A stretch of 64,000 nucleotides of DNA from Streptomyces acidiscabies (GCF_020010905.1 NZ_JAGJBY010000001.1:4360001-4424000); one strand, 5' to 3'. Counted from the stretch's first letter, positions 18,801 to 26,717 are shown. The notes: generated by a model not told the origin, from the letters alone. Numbers and translations: made by a program.

Positions 18801-19443
18801 AGCCCTGGTCAAACTCCTCGCCGACCGCATCACCGCATCCGGCGGCCACCTCCAGAACGACATGTACGGTTCCCGCTACGAGTTCAACATCCTCAGCGAG
18901 TACGGCTACACGGACACCGCCCTCAAGGCCGTCACTCAAACCGGCGCACCCGGCTACGTCTACCAGATCGCCAAGGGCGCCACCTCCCTCTGGGAGCAGT
19001 GGACCGACCGCCTCTCGGTCAACCACCACTACCGCTCCAACGTGGCGACCTGGTTCTACCAGAGCCTCGCAGGTATCCGCCCGACCTCAACTGCGTACGA
19101 AACCCTGCGCATCCGCCCCTACATCCCCTCAACTCCGGTCAACAGCCGAGTCCCTGAGAACGTTGACGACATCGACCTGTCACCCACCCCCCTCGACCAC
19201 GTCAGCGCGACCATCAACACGGTCCGAGGCAAGGTCACTTCGGAATGGCACCGACTCCCCGACGCCCGCATCGCCCTCACGGCGACGGTCCCGTTCAACA
19301 CGGACGCGGAGATCTGGATACCGACCCAAGGCAAGCCGGTCACCGCCCCGAAGGGCCTGAAACCGGCTCGCAAGGACAGTTCCGGAGGCGCCGAGTACCA
19401 GGTCTTCCGGGTGCGGGCGGGGGAGTACCGCTTCAACGCGTAG
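15835..19443 (+). CDS. GH78 alpha-L-rhamnosidase (Tat-secreted)
   Basis: A 1202-residue exported enzyme that removes terminal alpha-L-rhamnose. The N-terminus carries a Tat motif (SRRHLLGIMT) and an Ala-rich cleavage region. Beta domains follow (about 35-560), including the APLGTQTTPSFSWIPP region typical of bacterial rhamnosidases. A six-hairpin barrel comes after; its general acid motif GWTGDAM (Asp768) and the later ASSLWEQW-like stretch (ATSLWEQWTD) mark GH78. It lies 4 bp after the SDR gene and ends the operon, before a bidirectional terminator. Being outside the cell, it would act before glucuronide uptake. Confidence 0.94.
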   Translation: MSTLSRRHLLGIMTATAAGTALSAPDAAASAVVSSAAHKTGQPYALQINSRTAPLGTQTTPSFSWIPPVDRQSAYEIRVGTRPGAADIWTSGRVESTATVEVPYKGRALKADRAYHWQVRSWDERGRPGAWSKPATWETGPFDGDWSGARWIGGRTEQDHDWRDLTATVVFRGGADPDSGLSLLLRAEPIGKTWGEALDWTLKRSGDAMQLVMATSHYAGNTWIDDGTSEPDWGVDHYDPQSETNPTTSGTRRVPVGTVALPVSTGLTPGTWASRDHTVAVEVRGLTVVTTVNGVHVDTRTLTGDQIRRHGSFGFGGVTSATIRSVTVKGTGARDFAADLTTGANPFEAGIGTLDGLTFPPKNPYIPGRGSVLPIAAPAPLLRRAFKLGGNRRIAKARLHLGAAGNVTFTVNGDPLTVDGTRTPRLLTDHSTYDRTVLYDTFDVTALLRPGRENVLAAELGRGFYGLTTPQEWYWQLAPYSGQPRLLAKLAVTYTDGTSTTLVTDGSWLTADGPTTFDSVYSGEKYDARRAEKLGEWRTSGYRTGPDWRSATHLIPPGSCSSPHPKSHGRLPATKTPPGFKPAVLRAHESEPVLVSEVLKPVALTPGTPGTWIVDYGQILTGFVRVHLTGVTPGKAGLALRIRGGNRVTDGTVEEENFQHDANLQTHYYTVGARPEQTWEQQFSHFGFRYLEVRNLEAVLGRTPQLPMDEGLFTVSVARTGFARTGTFTTGNALLNRLQRNLEWAEQNNLVQKPTDTPSREKNGWTGDAMASSESQSLTWDVNGVFTTFLRHFPDNQISTGQLPMIVPVAKGGYGYDRTPGWNAAWKAVPAWDSAYFVMPWELYTYYGNSSLFAELFDHQDRLLAYYETLFTPANDYVFEASLGAYSGAEAPGSNAVISLAFYIHFCDYMTQVGDLLGRRQRAAYYRELVRTLRKAFIANYWDGAQFTKGSISSENTMAVAFDLVPGSDLPPSDPRYLKNTKPQAENKKALVKLLADRITASGGHLQNDMYGSRYEFNILSEYGYTDTALKAVTQTGAPGYVYQIAKGATSLWEQWTDRLSVNHHYRSNVATWFYQSLAGIRPTSTAYETLRIRPYIPSTPVNSRVPENVDDIDLSPTPLDHVSATINTVRGKVTSEWHRLPDARIALTATVPFNTDAEIWIPTQGKPVTAPKGLKPARKDSSGGAEYQVFRVRAGEYRFNA

Positions 19444-19457
19444 TACGTGCGGCGAAG

Positions 19458-19493
19458 AGCCGTCTGACCTGTGGCGATCCGGCTCAGACGGCC
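19458..19493. terminator. Bidirectional terminator stem-loop
   Basis: GCCGTCTGA (19459-19467) pairs with TCAGACGGC (19484-19492) across a 16-nt loop. It lies between the convergent ends of the rhamnosidase gene and the HAD gene, whose stop codon is inside the right arm. It would end transcripts from both sides. Confidence 0.6.
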
Positions 19494-20038
19494 TTTGCGG
19501 TCCCCGCAGAGAACAATGACGCCGCCCATTCCAAGGCTGCGGCCAGGTGTTCCGCTTGGAGCCCGGCACGGGGGTCGGGCTGAACGAGGAGGGTTGATGG
19601 TCCCTTGGCTGTGCGCTCTGTGGCCCAGTCGTGGTCAAGGCTGGTGAAGTCGTCGTCGATCCAGACGGCGGGGGCGTCGCCGAGCCAGGTGTCGACGTGG
19701 TCGCGTTTCCAGAGGTAGCCGTTGGGGTGGCTGGTGGTGATCCGGGGGCGCGGGAGGTCGATGTGTGGCAGGTTCGGGAGACCGGGGAGCGGTCCGATGA
19801 GGGTCGCGGCATCCTGGCGCCAACTGGTGCACCAGACAGGGGTGATCAGGCCGGATCGGAGCACTTGCGTGAGCAAGGGACCGTGCGCGGGGTTGAGCCA
19901 GATGCTGACAGGGGTGTCGGAGGTTCGGCCTGTCGGGACTACGTCGTGGCGTGTGTGGGTGGCCGGAGTGGTGCCGTTGGCCTGGGGAAAGGGAATGAGG
20001 ACACCGTCGATGTCGAGGAGCAAGTAAGGCAGACGCAC
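19484..20038 (-). CDS. HAD-like domain protein
   Basis: A 184-residue protein opening with the haloacid dehalogenase motif I LLLDIDGVLIPF and ending with a WIDDDFTSLDHDW segment resembling HAD motif IV. The middle (LITPVWCTSWRQDAAT) matches the short HAD family associated with RNA-repair 'Swiss army knife' proteins, as far as I recognise it. GTG 20038 is chosen because it directly precedes motif I; the longer frame upstream belongs to neighbouring genes. It is the last gene of a four-gene minus-strand cassette. A phosphatase role is likely but the substrate is unknown. Confidence 0.75.
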   Translation of the reverse strand: MRLPYLLLDIDGVLIPFPQANGTTPATHTRHDVVPTGRTSDTPVSIWLNPAHGPLLTQVLRSGLITPVWCTSWRQDAATLIGPLPGLPNLPHIDLPRPRITTSHPNGYLWKRDHVDTWLGDAPAVWIDDDFTSLDHDWATERTAKGPSTLLVQPDPRAGLQAEHLAAALEWAASLFSAGTAKAV

Positions 20039-20054
20039 GGGATTCTCCCTGGTG

Positions 20055-20714
20055 TCAGGACTTGCACGCGGTGATGAGCAGGGTGGCGTGGAACTCCTGG
20101 GCCGAGGTGAGCAGGAGACCCTCATCACCGAGGTGCCTGTCCCAGCGGTCGGCATCGAAGTCCCAGCGTTCGATGGGGAGTTGGGTGTGGTCGGGGAGGG
20201 TGACGTGGTCGTGGCGGGGACGGTCGTCGTCGGCGGGGTTTCGGCCGTCGCGTTGCGGGTGGGGGACGGAGAAGACGAACAGGCGGCCGGGCGCGAGGTG
20301 TTGGGCGACGGCCGGGAGCAGGAGTTCGGGGGCGACGAGGCCGACGGCGCCGAAGACGGAGTAGATCGCGTCGAACTGCACGTGGGTGGCGTGCAGTTGG
20401 TGCAGGGCGTGACCAGTGATGAAGGTGAGGTTGTCCAGCTGTCCGTAGTGGGAGCGGGCGCGGTGGATCTGGAGCCAGGCCAGGTCGATGCCGGTGACGT
20501 GTGCGCCGTGGCGGGAGGCGAGGTGGGCGGCGTTGTGGCCGGGGCCGCAGCCGAGTTCCAGCAGCCGCTTGCCGTGCAGGCTGGGGCCGAGGATCTCGGC
20601 GCCGGGTCCGCTGCCGGGCTTCGTGGTCCATTCCATCCGGGCAGGTACGGCGAGAGGGCCGGTGGCGGTGCGCTGGAGTGCGTGGGCGTGCCACGGGGAT
20701 GCCTGGCCGTGCAC
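20055..20714 (-). CDS. Class I SAM-dependent methyltransferase
   Basis: A 219-residue Rossmann-type methyltransferase. Motif I is LLELGCGPGHNAAHLA, followed by the acidic VTGIDLAW at strand 2 and FDAIYSVFGA at strand 4. The GTG at 20714 follows a GGAG site and lies 1 bp after the stop of the kinase-like gene, so the two are coupled. The longer frame to 20900 overlaps that gene and is rejected. The target could be a small molecule made or altered by the cassette; nothing in the sequence identifies it. Confidence 0.85.
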   Translation of the reverse strand: MHGQASPWHAHALQRTATGPLAVPARMEWTTKPGSGPGAEILGPSLHGKRLLELGCGPGHNAAHLASRHGAHVTGIDLAWLQIHRARSHYGQLDNLTFITGHALHQLHATHVQFDAIYSVFGAVGLVAPELLLPAVAQHLAPGRLFVFSVPHPQRDGRNPADDDRPRHDHVTLPDHTQLPIERWDFDADRWDRHLGDEGLLLTSAQEFHATLLITACKS

Positions 20715-20715
20715 G

Positions 20716-21627
20716 TCAGATCTCCAGGAGGCGGAGTACGTCGGTGAGGTGGCGGCGTACGGCCTTGGTGTAGGCGGGGTCGGTGGCTGGATCGTCGATC
20801 CAGCGGACGGCCTGTTCCATGAACCACTCGACGGCCCACATGCGCTGCCAGCCCAACGCCCAGTTCTCGGCGGTGAGTCCGCCGCGCGCGGTGAGGACAT
20901 CGGGGGTCCCGCCGCCGGTGACGTACTGCTCCAGGAGGACCCGCAGGCGTACGGGGTCGGGGGTGTCGAGGGTGCCGTGCCAGCTGGCGAGGTCGAGCAG
21001 GCCGGGGCCGGTGAAGGCGCGGGCGAAGTCGAGCAGCCGCCAGCCGTGTTGGCCGATGTGGATGCTGGTGGGGTGGAACTCGGAGTGCACCCAGCCGAAC
21101 GGTTCCAGGGTCGCTCCGGCCGAGCGGGCGTCGGCGGCCCGGGCGATCCTGCCGAGCGCGTCCTCGACGTCGTCGGCGTCCTGCCACCGGTCGGCCTTGC
21201 GGAGCCGTTCGAGGTGCTCCAGTGCCCTGGCCGGGCGCATGCGCAGCCGTTCCTGGTCGAGGACGGGCAGGGAGGCGGCCGTACGTGTGCTGTGCAGGAC
21301 CACGGCCGCAGCGGTGCCGTCGAGGTCGTCGGCCTCGCGGGTGGACGGTCCGAGGTCCTCCATGAGCATGCCGAGCCAGCCGTCCAGGACGGCGGAGGCG
21401 TGGACCTGGGGGACGGGGACGCCGAGGGTGCGGGCCAGGCGCAGGGCCTGGTCCTCGGTGTCGAAGGGCTTCTTGGCGTACTTGAAGACGGCCGTCGTGT
21501 TGTCGGGGAAGGTGACGCGCTCGACGCCGGACATGGACCATACGCGTACCTCCTCCCGGGTGCCGGTGGCTTGGCCGACCATGGTGAGCAGGTTGTTCAG
21601 GAGTTCGGCGCTGGGGTTCGTGGTCAC
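20716..21627 (-). CDS. Aminoglycoside phosphotransferase-like protein with altered catalytic loop
   Basis: A 303-residue protein with an APH/choline-kinase-like fold. The N-lobe has AVFKYAKKPFDTEDQA (candidate ATP-binding lysine) and GWLGMLMEDLG at the hinge. The catalytic loop, normally HxDxxxxN, reads HSEFHPTS: the base Asp is replaced by Glu and the Asn by Ser. The metal-binding Asp is kept in LLDFARAF. It may be a weak, specialised or inactive kinase. It sits between the unknown gene and the methyltransferase in the same direction. Confidence 0.8.
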   Translation of the reverse strand: MTTNPSAELLNNLLTMVGQATGTREEVRVWSMSGVERVTFPDNTTAVFKYAKKPFDTEDQALRLARTLGVPVPQVHASAVLDGWLGMLMEDLGPSTREADDLDGTAAAVVLHSTRTAASLPVLDQERLRMRPARALEHLERLRKADRWQDADDVEDALGRIARAADARSAGATLEPFGWVHSEFHPTSIHIGQHGWRLLDFARAFTGPGLLDLASWHGTLDTPDPVRLRVLLEQYVTGGGTPDVLTARGGLTAENWALGWQRMWAVEWFMEQAVRWIDDPATDPAYTKAVRRHLTDVLRLLEI

Positions 21628-21706
21628 GTGAGGTCTCCGGGGAAGTGGTGGCGTCCGGGGCGGGCGGGGGATGCCGGCCTGCCCCGGAGCCTGATCGGGC
21701 GGGGGG

Positions 21707-22456
21707 TTACGCGGCGGGGTTCACGCGGTGGGCGTGGACCTGCTCGATCCAGCCCGCCTTGAACGCGGCGAGGTCGTCACGGAAGTCGGCCATCGAGGCA
21801 CCGTAGGGCGCGACCACGCCGCCGGTCTGGTCCGGCACGGACTGGCAGCCGTGCACGAGCCGTCCGCCGAGCGCGGCGTGGGCCTTGACGGACTCGATGC
21901 GGCGGTGCTCGTTGAACCAGCCGCCGTGGTAGACCTCGTCGAGCATCCCGCCCGTCTCGTCGTCCAGGTCGAAGACGACGGAGGTGGCGGCGGGGAAGAA
22001 CCAGCAGGGACCGACGTTGGAGATGTGCCCGTCCAGCTCGACCTTGTTGAGCGCCATCAGCGTCGCCGCCTCGCGCAGCATCCGCAGGTGCTCGCCGGTG
22101 ATCTGCGGCAGACCGAGGCCGACGAGGTGCTCGTCGCGGAACAGGTACGCGTACACCTCGTACGCGGTGGCCAGGACGCGGGCGGCGTCCGGGGTGGACT
22201 CGGCGTGGGCCTTGATGAAGTCCAGCGCGAGCTGCTCGACCGCGCTCTCGGTGGTCTCGTCCACGTCCAGGAGCTGAGCCTTGACCAGCTCCCAGTCGGC
22301 GACGAGCCAGGTGTTCGACTCGAAGCGGAAGAAGTACTCGGCCGGGTCGATGGTGATGCGCGGGCCGTCGACGCGGATGCCGGGCAGGCGGCTCCAGCGC
22401 GGGTCGAACGCCTCGGGCAGTACGACCGTGATGGCCGTGGTGTCGATGGTGGTCAC
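21707..22456 (-). CDS. Protein of unknown function, first gene of cassette
   Basis: A 249-residue soluble protein that I do not recognise. It begins MTTIDTTAITVVLPEAFDPR, contains a helical middle (residues 85-140) and aromatic motifs such as GPCWFFPAATSVVFDLDD and YHGGWFNEHRRI, and has no signal peptide or membrane helix. It starts at ATG 22456 opposite the HTH/TPR regulator at 22683, making it the promoter-proximal gene of the cassette. An 79-bp gap separates it from the kinase-like gene. The conserved-looking Trp/Phe-His motifs suggest an enzyme or binding protein, but no function can be assigned. Confidence 0.7.
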   Translation of the reverse strand: MTTIDTTAITVVLPEAFDPRWSRLPGIRVDGPRITIDPAEYFFRFESNTWLVADWELVKAQLLDVDETTESAVEQLALDFIKAHAESTPDAARVLATAYEVYAYLFRDEHLVGLGLPQITGEHLRMLREAATLMALNKVELDGHISNVGPCWFFPAATSVVFDLDDETGGMLDEVYHGGWFNEHRRIESVKAHAALGGRLVHGCQSVPDQTGGVVAPYGASMADFRDDLAAFKAGWIEQVHAHRVNPAA

Positions 22457-22682
22457 CGTGTCTCCGTCTCTGATCGGCCAGGTCCAAAGGCGCAGGAATG
22501 CCCGAACCCGGTGTAGGCGCAGGGAACTTCGGGGACCGCCCGGCCGAAGGGGGAACCTGGTCGCGGTGTCGGACCGGGGCCGGGCGGCTGATGATTAGTG
22601 AACCCTCCGTCACGCACAGTGGGTACGGTGAGAGGGAGTTGAAGCGGTATACGAGGTTTACAGCCCCGGAGCGGAGGAGAGC

Positions 22683-24038
22683 GTGGCAGCGCCGAGAGAC
22701 CCCAACTCCCGCCTGCGCGACGTCATTGCCGCGACCGGCTGTACCTACGAGGCCCTCGCCAGGGACGTACGACGTATCGCGGCCGAGAACGGCGAAATCC
22801 TCCAGACCAACAAGTCGGCCGTCTCCCACTGGGCCAACGGCACCCGCCGGCCCACCGGCCGGACCGGCCAGTACCTCGCCGAAGCCCTGTCACGCCGAAC
22901 GGGCCGCATCATCACCCAGACCGAGATCGGCCTACGCGCGCCTGACGGCGAGGAGCCAGCCGAAGGGGATCCCGTTCTCGCCGCAACTGACCTCGGCCGG
23001 GCAGACGTTGAGCGCCGCCGCTTCCTCGCTGTGGCCGCCTTCACCACGGCTGGCGTCGCCATGCCACTCGCCCACGACCACGAGGCCACCGCCCGCATGC
23101 TCCGCGCCCGCACCGGCACGTCCCTGGTCGGCGCGGAGGACATGGACGTCGTACGGCAGATCACCGCAGCCTTCAGCGCCGCCGACGAGCGCCTCGGCGG
23201 CGGCCACGGCCTGACCACCGTCACCGCGTACCTCGCCGACACAGCCGCCCCCATGCTGCGCGGACGCTTCCCCAGCGAAGCCTTACGCCGGGCCGCCTTC
23301 GGCGCCGTCGCCGAACTCGCCTACCTCGCGGGCTGGAAGCACCACGACCTCGGCCAGGAGGGGGCCGCCCAGCGCTACTACCAGGTCGGCTACCAACTCG
23401 CCTGCGAATCCGACCCCCACGGCCACGCCGCCTGGATGATGCGCGCCCTCGCCCACCAAGCGTTGAGCCTCAAACAGCCCCACCACTGCGTCGACCTTGT
23501 CGAAGGCGCCCTGCGATGCGGCCTCGGCCACGTCGACGGCCAGACCGAAGCCCTCCTCCACATCGCTCACGCCCGCGCCTACGCAGCCGTGAAAGAGCAC
23601 CCTTTGGCCGCGCGCGCCCTGCTCGCCGCCGAAGACGCCCTCCTCCGGGACGACAGCCCCCAACCCAGCTACTCCCGCGTCAGCGGACCGGCCGCAGGCA
23701 CCGTGGCCAGCCACACCGCCCGCACCCTGACCGACCTCGCCGACCACATCGGCACCGAACAACAACACCGCGACGCCCTCACCCGCTGGGACCCGGAGAA
23801 ATACAAGCGCGTCCACGCCCTCACCCACGCCGACCTCGGCGACAGCCTCGCCGCCCAGGCCCGCGCTGACGAAGCCGTCGCCGCCTGGACCCAGGCCCTG
23901 GTCCTCATGGAAGGCATGACCTCCGACCGCACCCGCAAGGCGATCGTCTCCATCCGCTCCACGCTCGCGGTCTACCGGCGCCGCCGTGTTCCCGGAGCCG
24001 CCGAACTCGCCCGCCGCGCACGGGAAGCACTGGCCTAA
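22683..24038 (+). CDS. HTH/TPR transcriptional regulator with a TTA codon
   Basis: A 451-residue Streptomyces-type regulator. The N-terminal 70 residues look like a DNA-binding helix-turn-helix (CTYEALARDVRR, NKSAVSHWANG), followed by an RRRFL hydrophobic stretch and a long TPR-like helical region (150-440). GTG 22683 follows a GGAGGAGAG ribosome site. Codon 201 (23283-23285) is TTA, the only in-frame TTA I found in the window, so translation should depend on the developmental tRNA encoded by bldA. It diverges from the four-gene cassette and is 35 bp upstream of the NUDIX gene. Confidence 0.85.
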   Translation: MAAPRDPNSRLRDVIAATGCTYEALARDVRRIAAENGEILQTNKSAVSHWANGTRRPTGRTGQYLAEALSRRTGRIITQTEIGLRAPDGEEPAEGDPVLAATDLGRADVERRRFLAVAAFTTAGVAMPLAHDHEATARMLRARTGTSLVGAEDMDVVRQITAAFSAADERLGGGHGLTTVTAYLADTAAPMLRGRFPSEALRRAAFGAVAELAYLAGWKHHDLGQEGAAQRYYQVGYQLACESDPHGHAAWMMRALAHQALSLKQPHHCVDLVEGALRCGLGHVDGQTEALLHIAHARAYAAVKEHPLAARALLAAEDALLRDDSPQPSYSRVSGPAAGTVASHTARTLTDLADHIGTEQQHRDALTRWDPEKYKRVHALTHADLGDSLAAQARADEAVAAWTQALVLMEGMTSDRTRKAIVSIRSTLAVYRRRRVPGAAELARRAREALA

Positions 24039-24073
24039 GCTGCCACCATCCGGCCGACGAAGGGACTTACGCC

Positions 24074-24574
24074 GTGGCTCAGCGGACAACCGACGACCAG
24101 CCCAAAGCCCTGCCGCCCGCCCTCGAGTCGATGACTCTGCTGGTCGCCGCCGTCATCGTCCACGACAAGTCCACCAACCGCGTCGTCCTCCTCCAGCGCA
24201 GCGAGAACGCGAAGTTCGCCCAGGGCATGTGGGACCTCCCTGTCGGCAAGAGCGAACCGGGCGAGCCCATCACGGAGACAGCCGTCCGCGAGCTGTATGA
24301 GGAGACGGGCCTCACGGTGAAGCCCGAGTCCCTCAAGGTCGCCCACATCATCCACGGCGCCCGGGGCGTCGAAGCCCCCAACGGCTTCCTCACGGTCGTC
24401 TTCGCCACCCACGAATGGACCGGCGACCCCGAGAACCGCGAACCCCGCAAGCACTCACAGGTCCGCTGGGTCGACGCCGACGCCGTCCCTGAAGCTTTTG
24501 TCGACACCACTGCCAGTGCTCTGACCCGGTATCTGAACGGAGGCCCAGAGGTCTCGCTCGATGGATGGCAGTGA
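24074..24574 (+). CDS. NUDIX hydrolase
   Basis: A 166-residue NUDIX protein. The Nudix box is complete: GKSEPGEPITETAV followed by RELYEETGL, giving the Gx5Ex7REUxEExGU pattern that binds the metal. It hydrolyses a nucleoside diphosphate linked to another group; the substrate is not predictable. GTG 24074 is used because it lies 35 bp after the regulator stop. Its position after the TTA-containing regulator suggests a shared transcript. Confidence 0.9.
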   Translation: MAQRTTDDQPKALPPALESMTLLVAAVIVHDKSTNRVVLLQRSENAKFAQGMWDLPVGKSEPGEPITETAVRELYEETGLTVKPESLKVAHIIHGARGVEAPNGFLTVVFATHEWTGDPENREPRKHSQVRWVDADAVPEAFVDTTASALTRYLNGGPEVSLDGWQ

Positions 24575-24595
24575 TGTGTCGTTCCTGGTCAATTA

Positions 24596-24621
24596 GCCGC
24601 AGGTCAGGATCAGCCTGCGGA
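24596..24621. terminator. Stem-loop between convergent genes
   Basis: CCGCAGG (24597-24603) pairs with CCTGCGG (24614-24620) around a 10-nt loop, between the ends of the NUDIX and DinB genes. No strong T-run follows, as is common for Streptomyces terminators. Confidence 0.5.
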
Positions 24622-24671
24622 CATTCCGCTTCCATGCTTGACACGTTCCGCCCGCCCCGAACGGACTCCGT

Positions 24672-25265
24672 TCAGCCCGCGTCGGCCTGTGCCTCCTTGG
24701 CGGACGCCTCCAGCTTGTTCCGGTACTCCTCGTACCAGGACTCGTCGCCGCCGTCCATGTTGCTGTTGGTCTCCCGCATGCCGACCTTGCCGTCGATCAG
24801 TTCGCGGACGATGTCGGCGTGCCCGGCGTGACGGTGCGTCTCGGCCGTCACGTGCAGCATGATCAACTGGAGCGTCACGTCACCGTTGTCGCCCCACCAC
24901 TCGACGTGGCCCTTCGCGTCGAGCGGCAGCGCCCCGATGGTCGCGTCCGTGTGCGCCCACGCGCGGTGATAGAGCCCGAGCACCTCCGCACGCGACTCGT
25001 CGGCGCGCGCCCACATGTCCGCGTTGGCCTCGGCCCCCTCCTCCTCCCAGGGGAGGTCCTCACCGTGCGCCCGCCCGAACGTCGGCCCGAAGTACCCGAG
25101 TTCGACACCGGCGAGATGCTTCACGAGCCCGAGAAGATTGGTACCGGTCGGCGTGAGAGGCCGCCGGATGTCGTACTCGGACAGGCCATCGAGCTTCCAT
25201 ACGACAGCTTCACGGGCCGCCTTGAGGTACCGGTGCAGATCATCTTTGGGGTCATTACGAGTCAT
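24672..25265 (-). CDS. DinB family protein (putative thiol transferase fold)
   Basis: A 197-residue four-helix-bundle protein of the DinB/mycothiol-transferase superfamily. Three metal-binding histidines are suggested by LLGLVKHLAGVE near residue 48 and by HVTAETHRHAGHAD near residue 150. Family members in actinobacteria use mycothiol or related thiols, but many are uncharacterised. ATG 25265 begins MTRNDPKDDLHRYL, the usual family start; a longer frame upstream lacks support. It is monocistronic. Confidence 0.87.
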   Translation of the reverse strand: MTRNDPKDDLHRYLKAAREAVVWKLDGLSEYDIRRPLTPTGTNLLGLVKHLAGVELGYFGPTFGRAHGEDLPWEEEGAEANADMWARADESRAEVLGLYHRAWAHTDATIGALPLDAKGHVEWWGDNGDVTLQLIMLHVTAETHRHAGHADIVRELIDGKVGMRETNSNMDGGDESWYEEYRNKLEASAKEAQADAG

Positions 25266-25436
25266 GCCGCAGAGTCTCGCACCGCCCACTGACAGCGGTC
25301 GCGCGGGTACGAAGGCCCTGGCGTGAGGCGGCGGTGTCATGGAGTGGCGGTTCCTCTCGGGCACCGGACCGACTGCGCCGCCGTGAGGCGGATGCCGTTC
25401 AGTGAGGTCGGCGGTGCCCTTACCGCCGTACGGAAT

Positions 25437-26717
25437 TCAGGAACCGAGTGGGGGTTGTGGAGTGAAGCGTTTGTGGCCCTTGCGGTCGTAGTAGCGAGTC
25501 ATCGCGAAGCCGAACAGCAGCGAGAGTGCGAAGCCGACCGCGATCATCAGCCAGGCTCGGGTCAGGCCCGCGTCGCCTCGTGCGTCGAAGTAGAGGATCG
25601 CGCGGACGCCGTCGCCCAGTTGGCGCATCGGCTCGAAGTGGGAGAGGAAGCGGTAGAAGCCGGGGACCGCCTGCAACGGGACCGTTGTTCCGGATGATGG
25701 GAGGCCCAGCACGATGAATACGAACATCGCGATGAGCTGGCCGATGCCGCCGAATGCCGCGTTGATCGCTTGGACTCCTAGGCCGACGGCGAGTGTCGCG
25801 CAGTACGAGAACAGCCATAGGAGGGGGAGGTGGGTGGCGTCGATGCCGAGGATCGTTACGCAGGCCAGCATCACTAGGGACGAGCTGATCAGGGTGATGC
25901 CCGCTGTCATCAGCATTTTTAGGAGCAGGGTCTGCGTGCGGTTGACGTCGATCGTGGGGCGGCGGGTGTGCAGGGGGCCCATCTCGATGTCCGCGTAGCC
26001 GAGCGCGCCGTCCACGCCGGAGTGGATGACGTTGCCGCCCATGAAACCGGCCAGGACCAGGAGGAGGGCGTAGTAGAACGCGGTCAGGCCGATGCCGCTG
26101 TTGTTGCCGATCGGGTGGCCTACCGCGGTCGCGATCTGTACGGGGTCCGCCAGCAGGAGTTTCGTGGTTGCCGTCGCCGCCGGGTCGGCCTTCGTCAGCT
26201 GCTCGCCGATCGTCTTCGACGCCTGTTGCGCCGCCGTCGTCGAGATCCTGCTCGCGAGGCTGGAGCCGAGGCTGCCCTTGCCGGGGTTCGTCAGGACCGT
26301 CAGGGTCGGGCGGGTGGTCGCGCCCTGGGTGGTGAGGGCGAGGGTGCGGGCCGTGAAGTCGGCGGGGATCACGAGGGCGCCATAGACCTTGCCGCTGTCC
26401 AGCTCGTCCTGTGCTTGCGCGCGGGTGCGTAGGCGCCATTCGGCCTGGTCGCCGGGGGCCTTCCTGATCGCCTCGGCCACCTGCGTGCCCAGGTTGGCCC
26501 GCTGCCCGGCCGGGGGCTTGCCCTGGTCCATGTTGACCAGGGCGATCGGCAGGTCGTGCAGGTGCTTGTTCGGGCTGACGATGCCGCCCATGTACAGCAG
26601 GGAGAGCAGGAACGCGAGGACCGTGCTCAGCAGCGTCGGCAGGATCCACAGCTTCGGGTGCCGGATCAGCGAGAACGCACGGACCGGGCGGGCCGGGGGT
26701 GGGGGTTCGGGCGTCAT
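25437..26717 (-). CDS. ABC-2 type / YhgE-Pip-like membrane protein
   Basis: A 426-residue membrane protein. A membrane segment near residues 20-45 is followed by the sequence GIVSPNKHLHDLPIALVNMD, a long extracytoplasmic domain, and about five C-terminal membrane helices. This is the architecture of the YhgE/Pip family and ABC-2 permeases. ATG 26717 is chosen; an in-frame GTG at 26753 would add 12 residues. No ATPase lies next to it. The export substrate is unknown. It is 56 bp downstream of the binding-protein gene on the same strand. Confidence 0.8.
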   Translation of the reverse strand: MTPEPPPPARPVRAFSLIRHPKLWILPTLLSTVLAFLLSLLYMGGIVSPNKHLHDLPIALVNMDQGKPPAGQRANLGTQVAEAIRKAPGDQAEWRLRTRAQAQDELDSGKVYGALVIPADFTARTLALTTQGATTRPTLTVLTNPGKGSLGSSLASRISTTAAQQASKTIGEQLTKADPAATATTKLLLADPVQIATAVGHPIGNNSGIGLTAFYYALLLVLAGFMGGNVIHSGVDGALGYADIEMGPLHTRRPTIDVNRTQTLLLKMLMTAGITLISSSLVMLACVTILGIDATHLPLLWLFSYCATLAVGLGVQAINAAFGGIGQLIAMFVFIVLGLPSSGTTVPLQAVPGFYRFLSHFEPMRQLGDGVRAILYFDARGDAGLTRAWLMIAVGFALSLLFGFAMTRYYDRKGHKRFTPQPPLGS

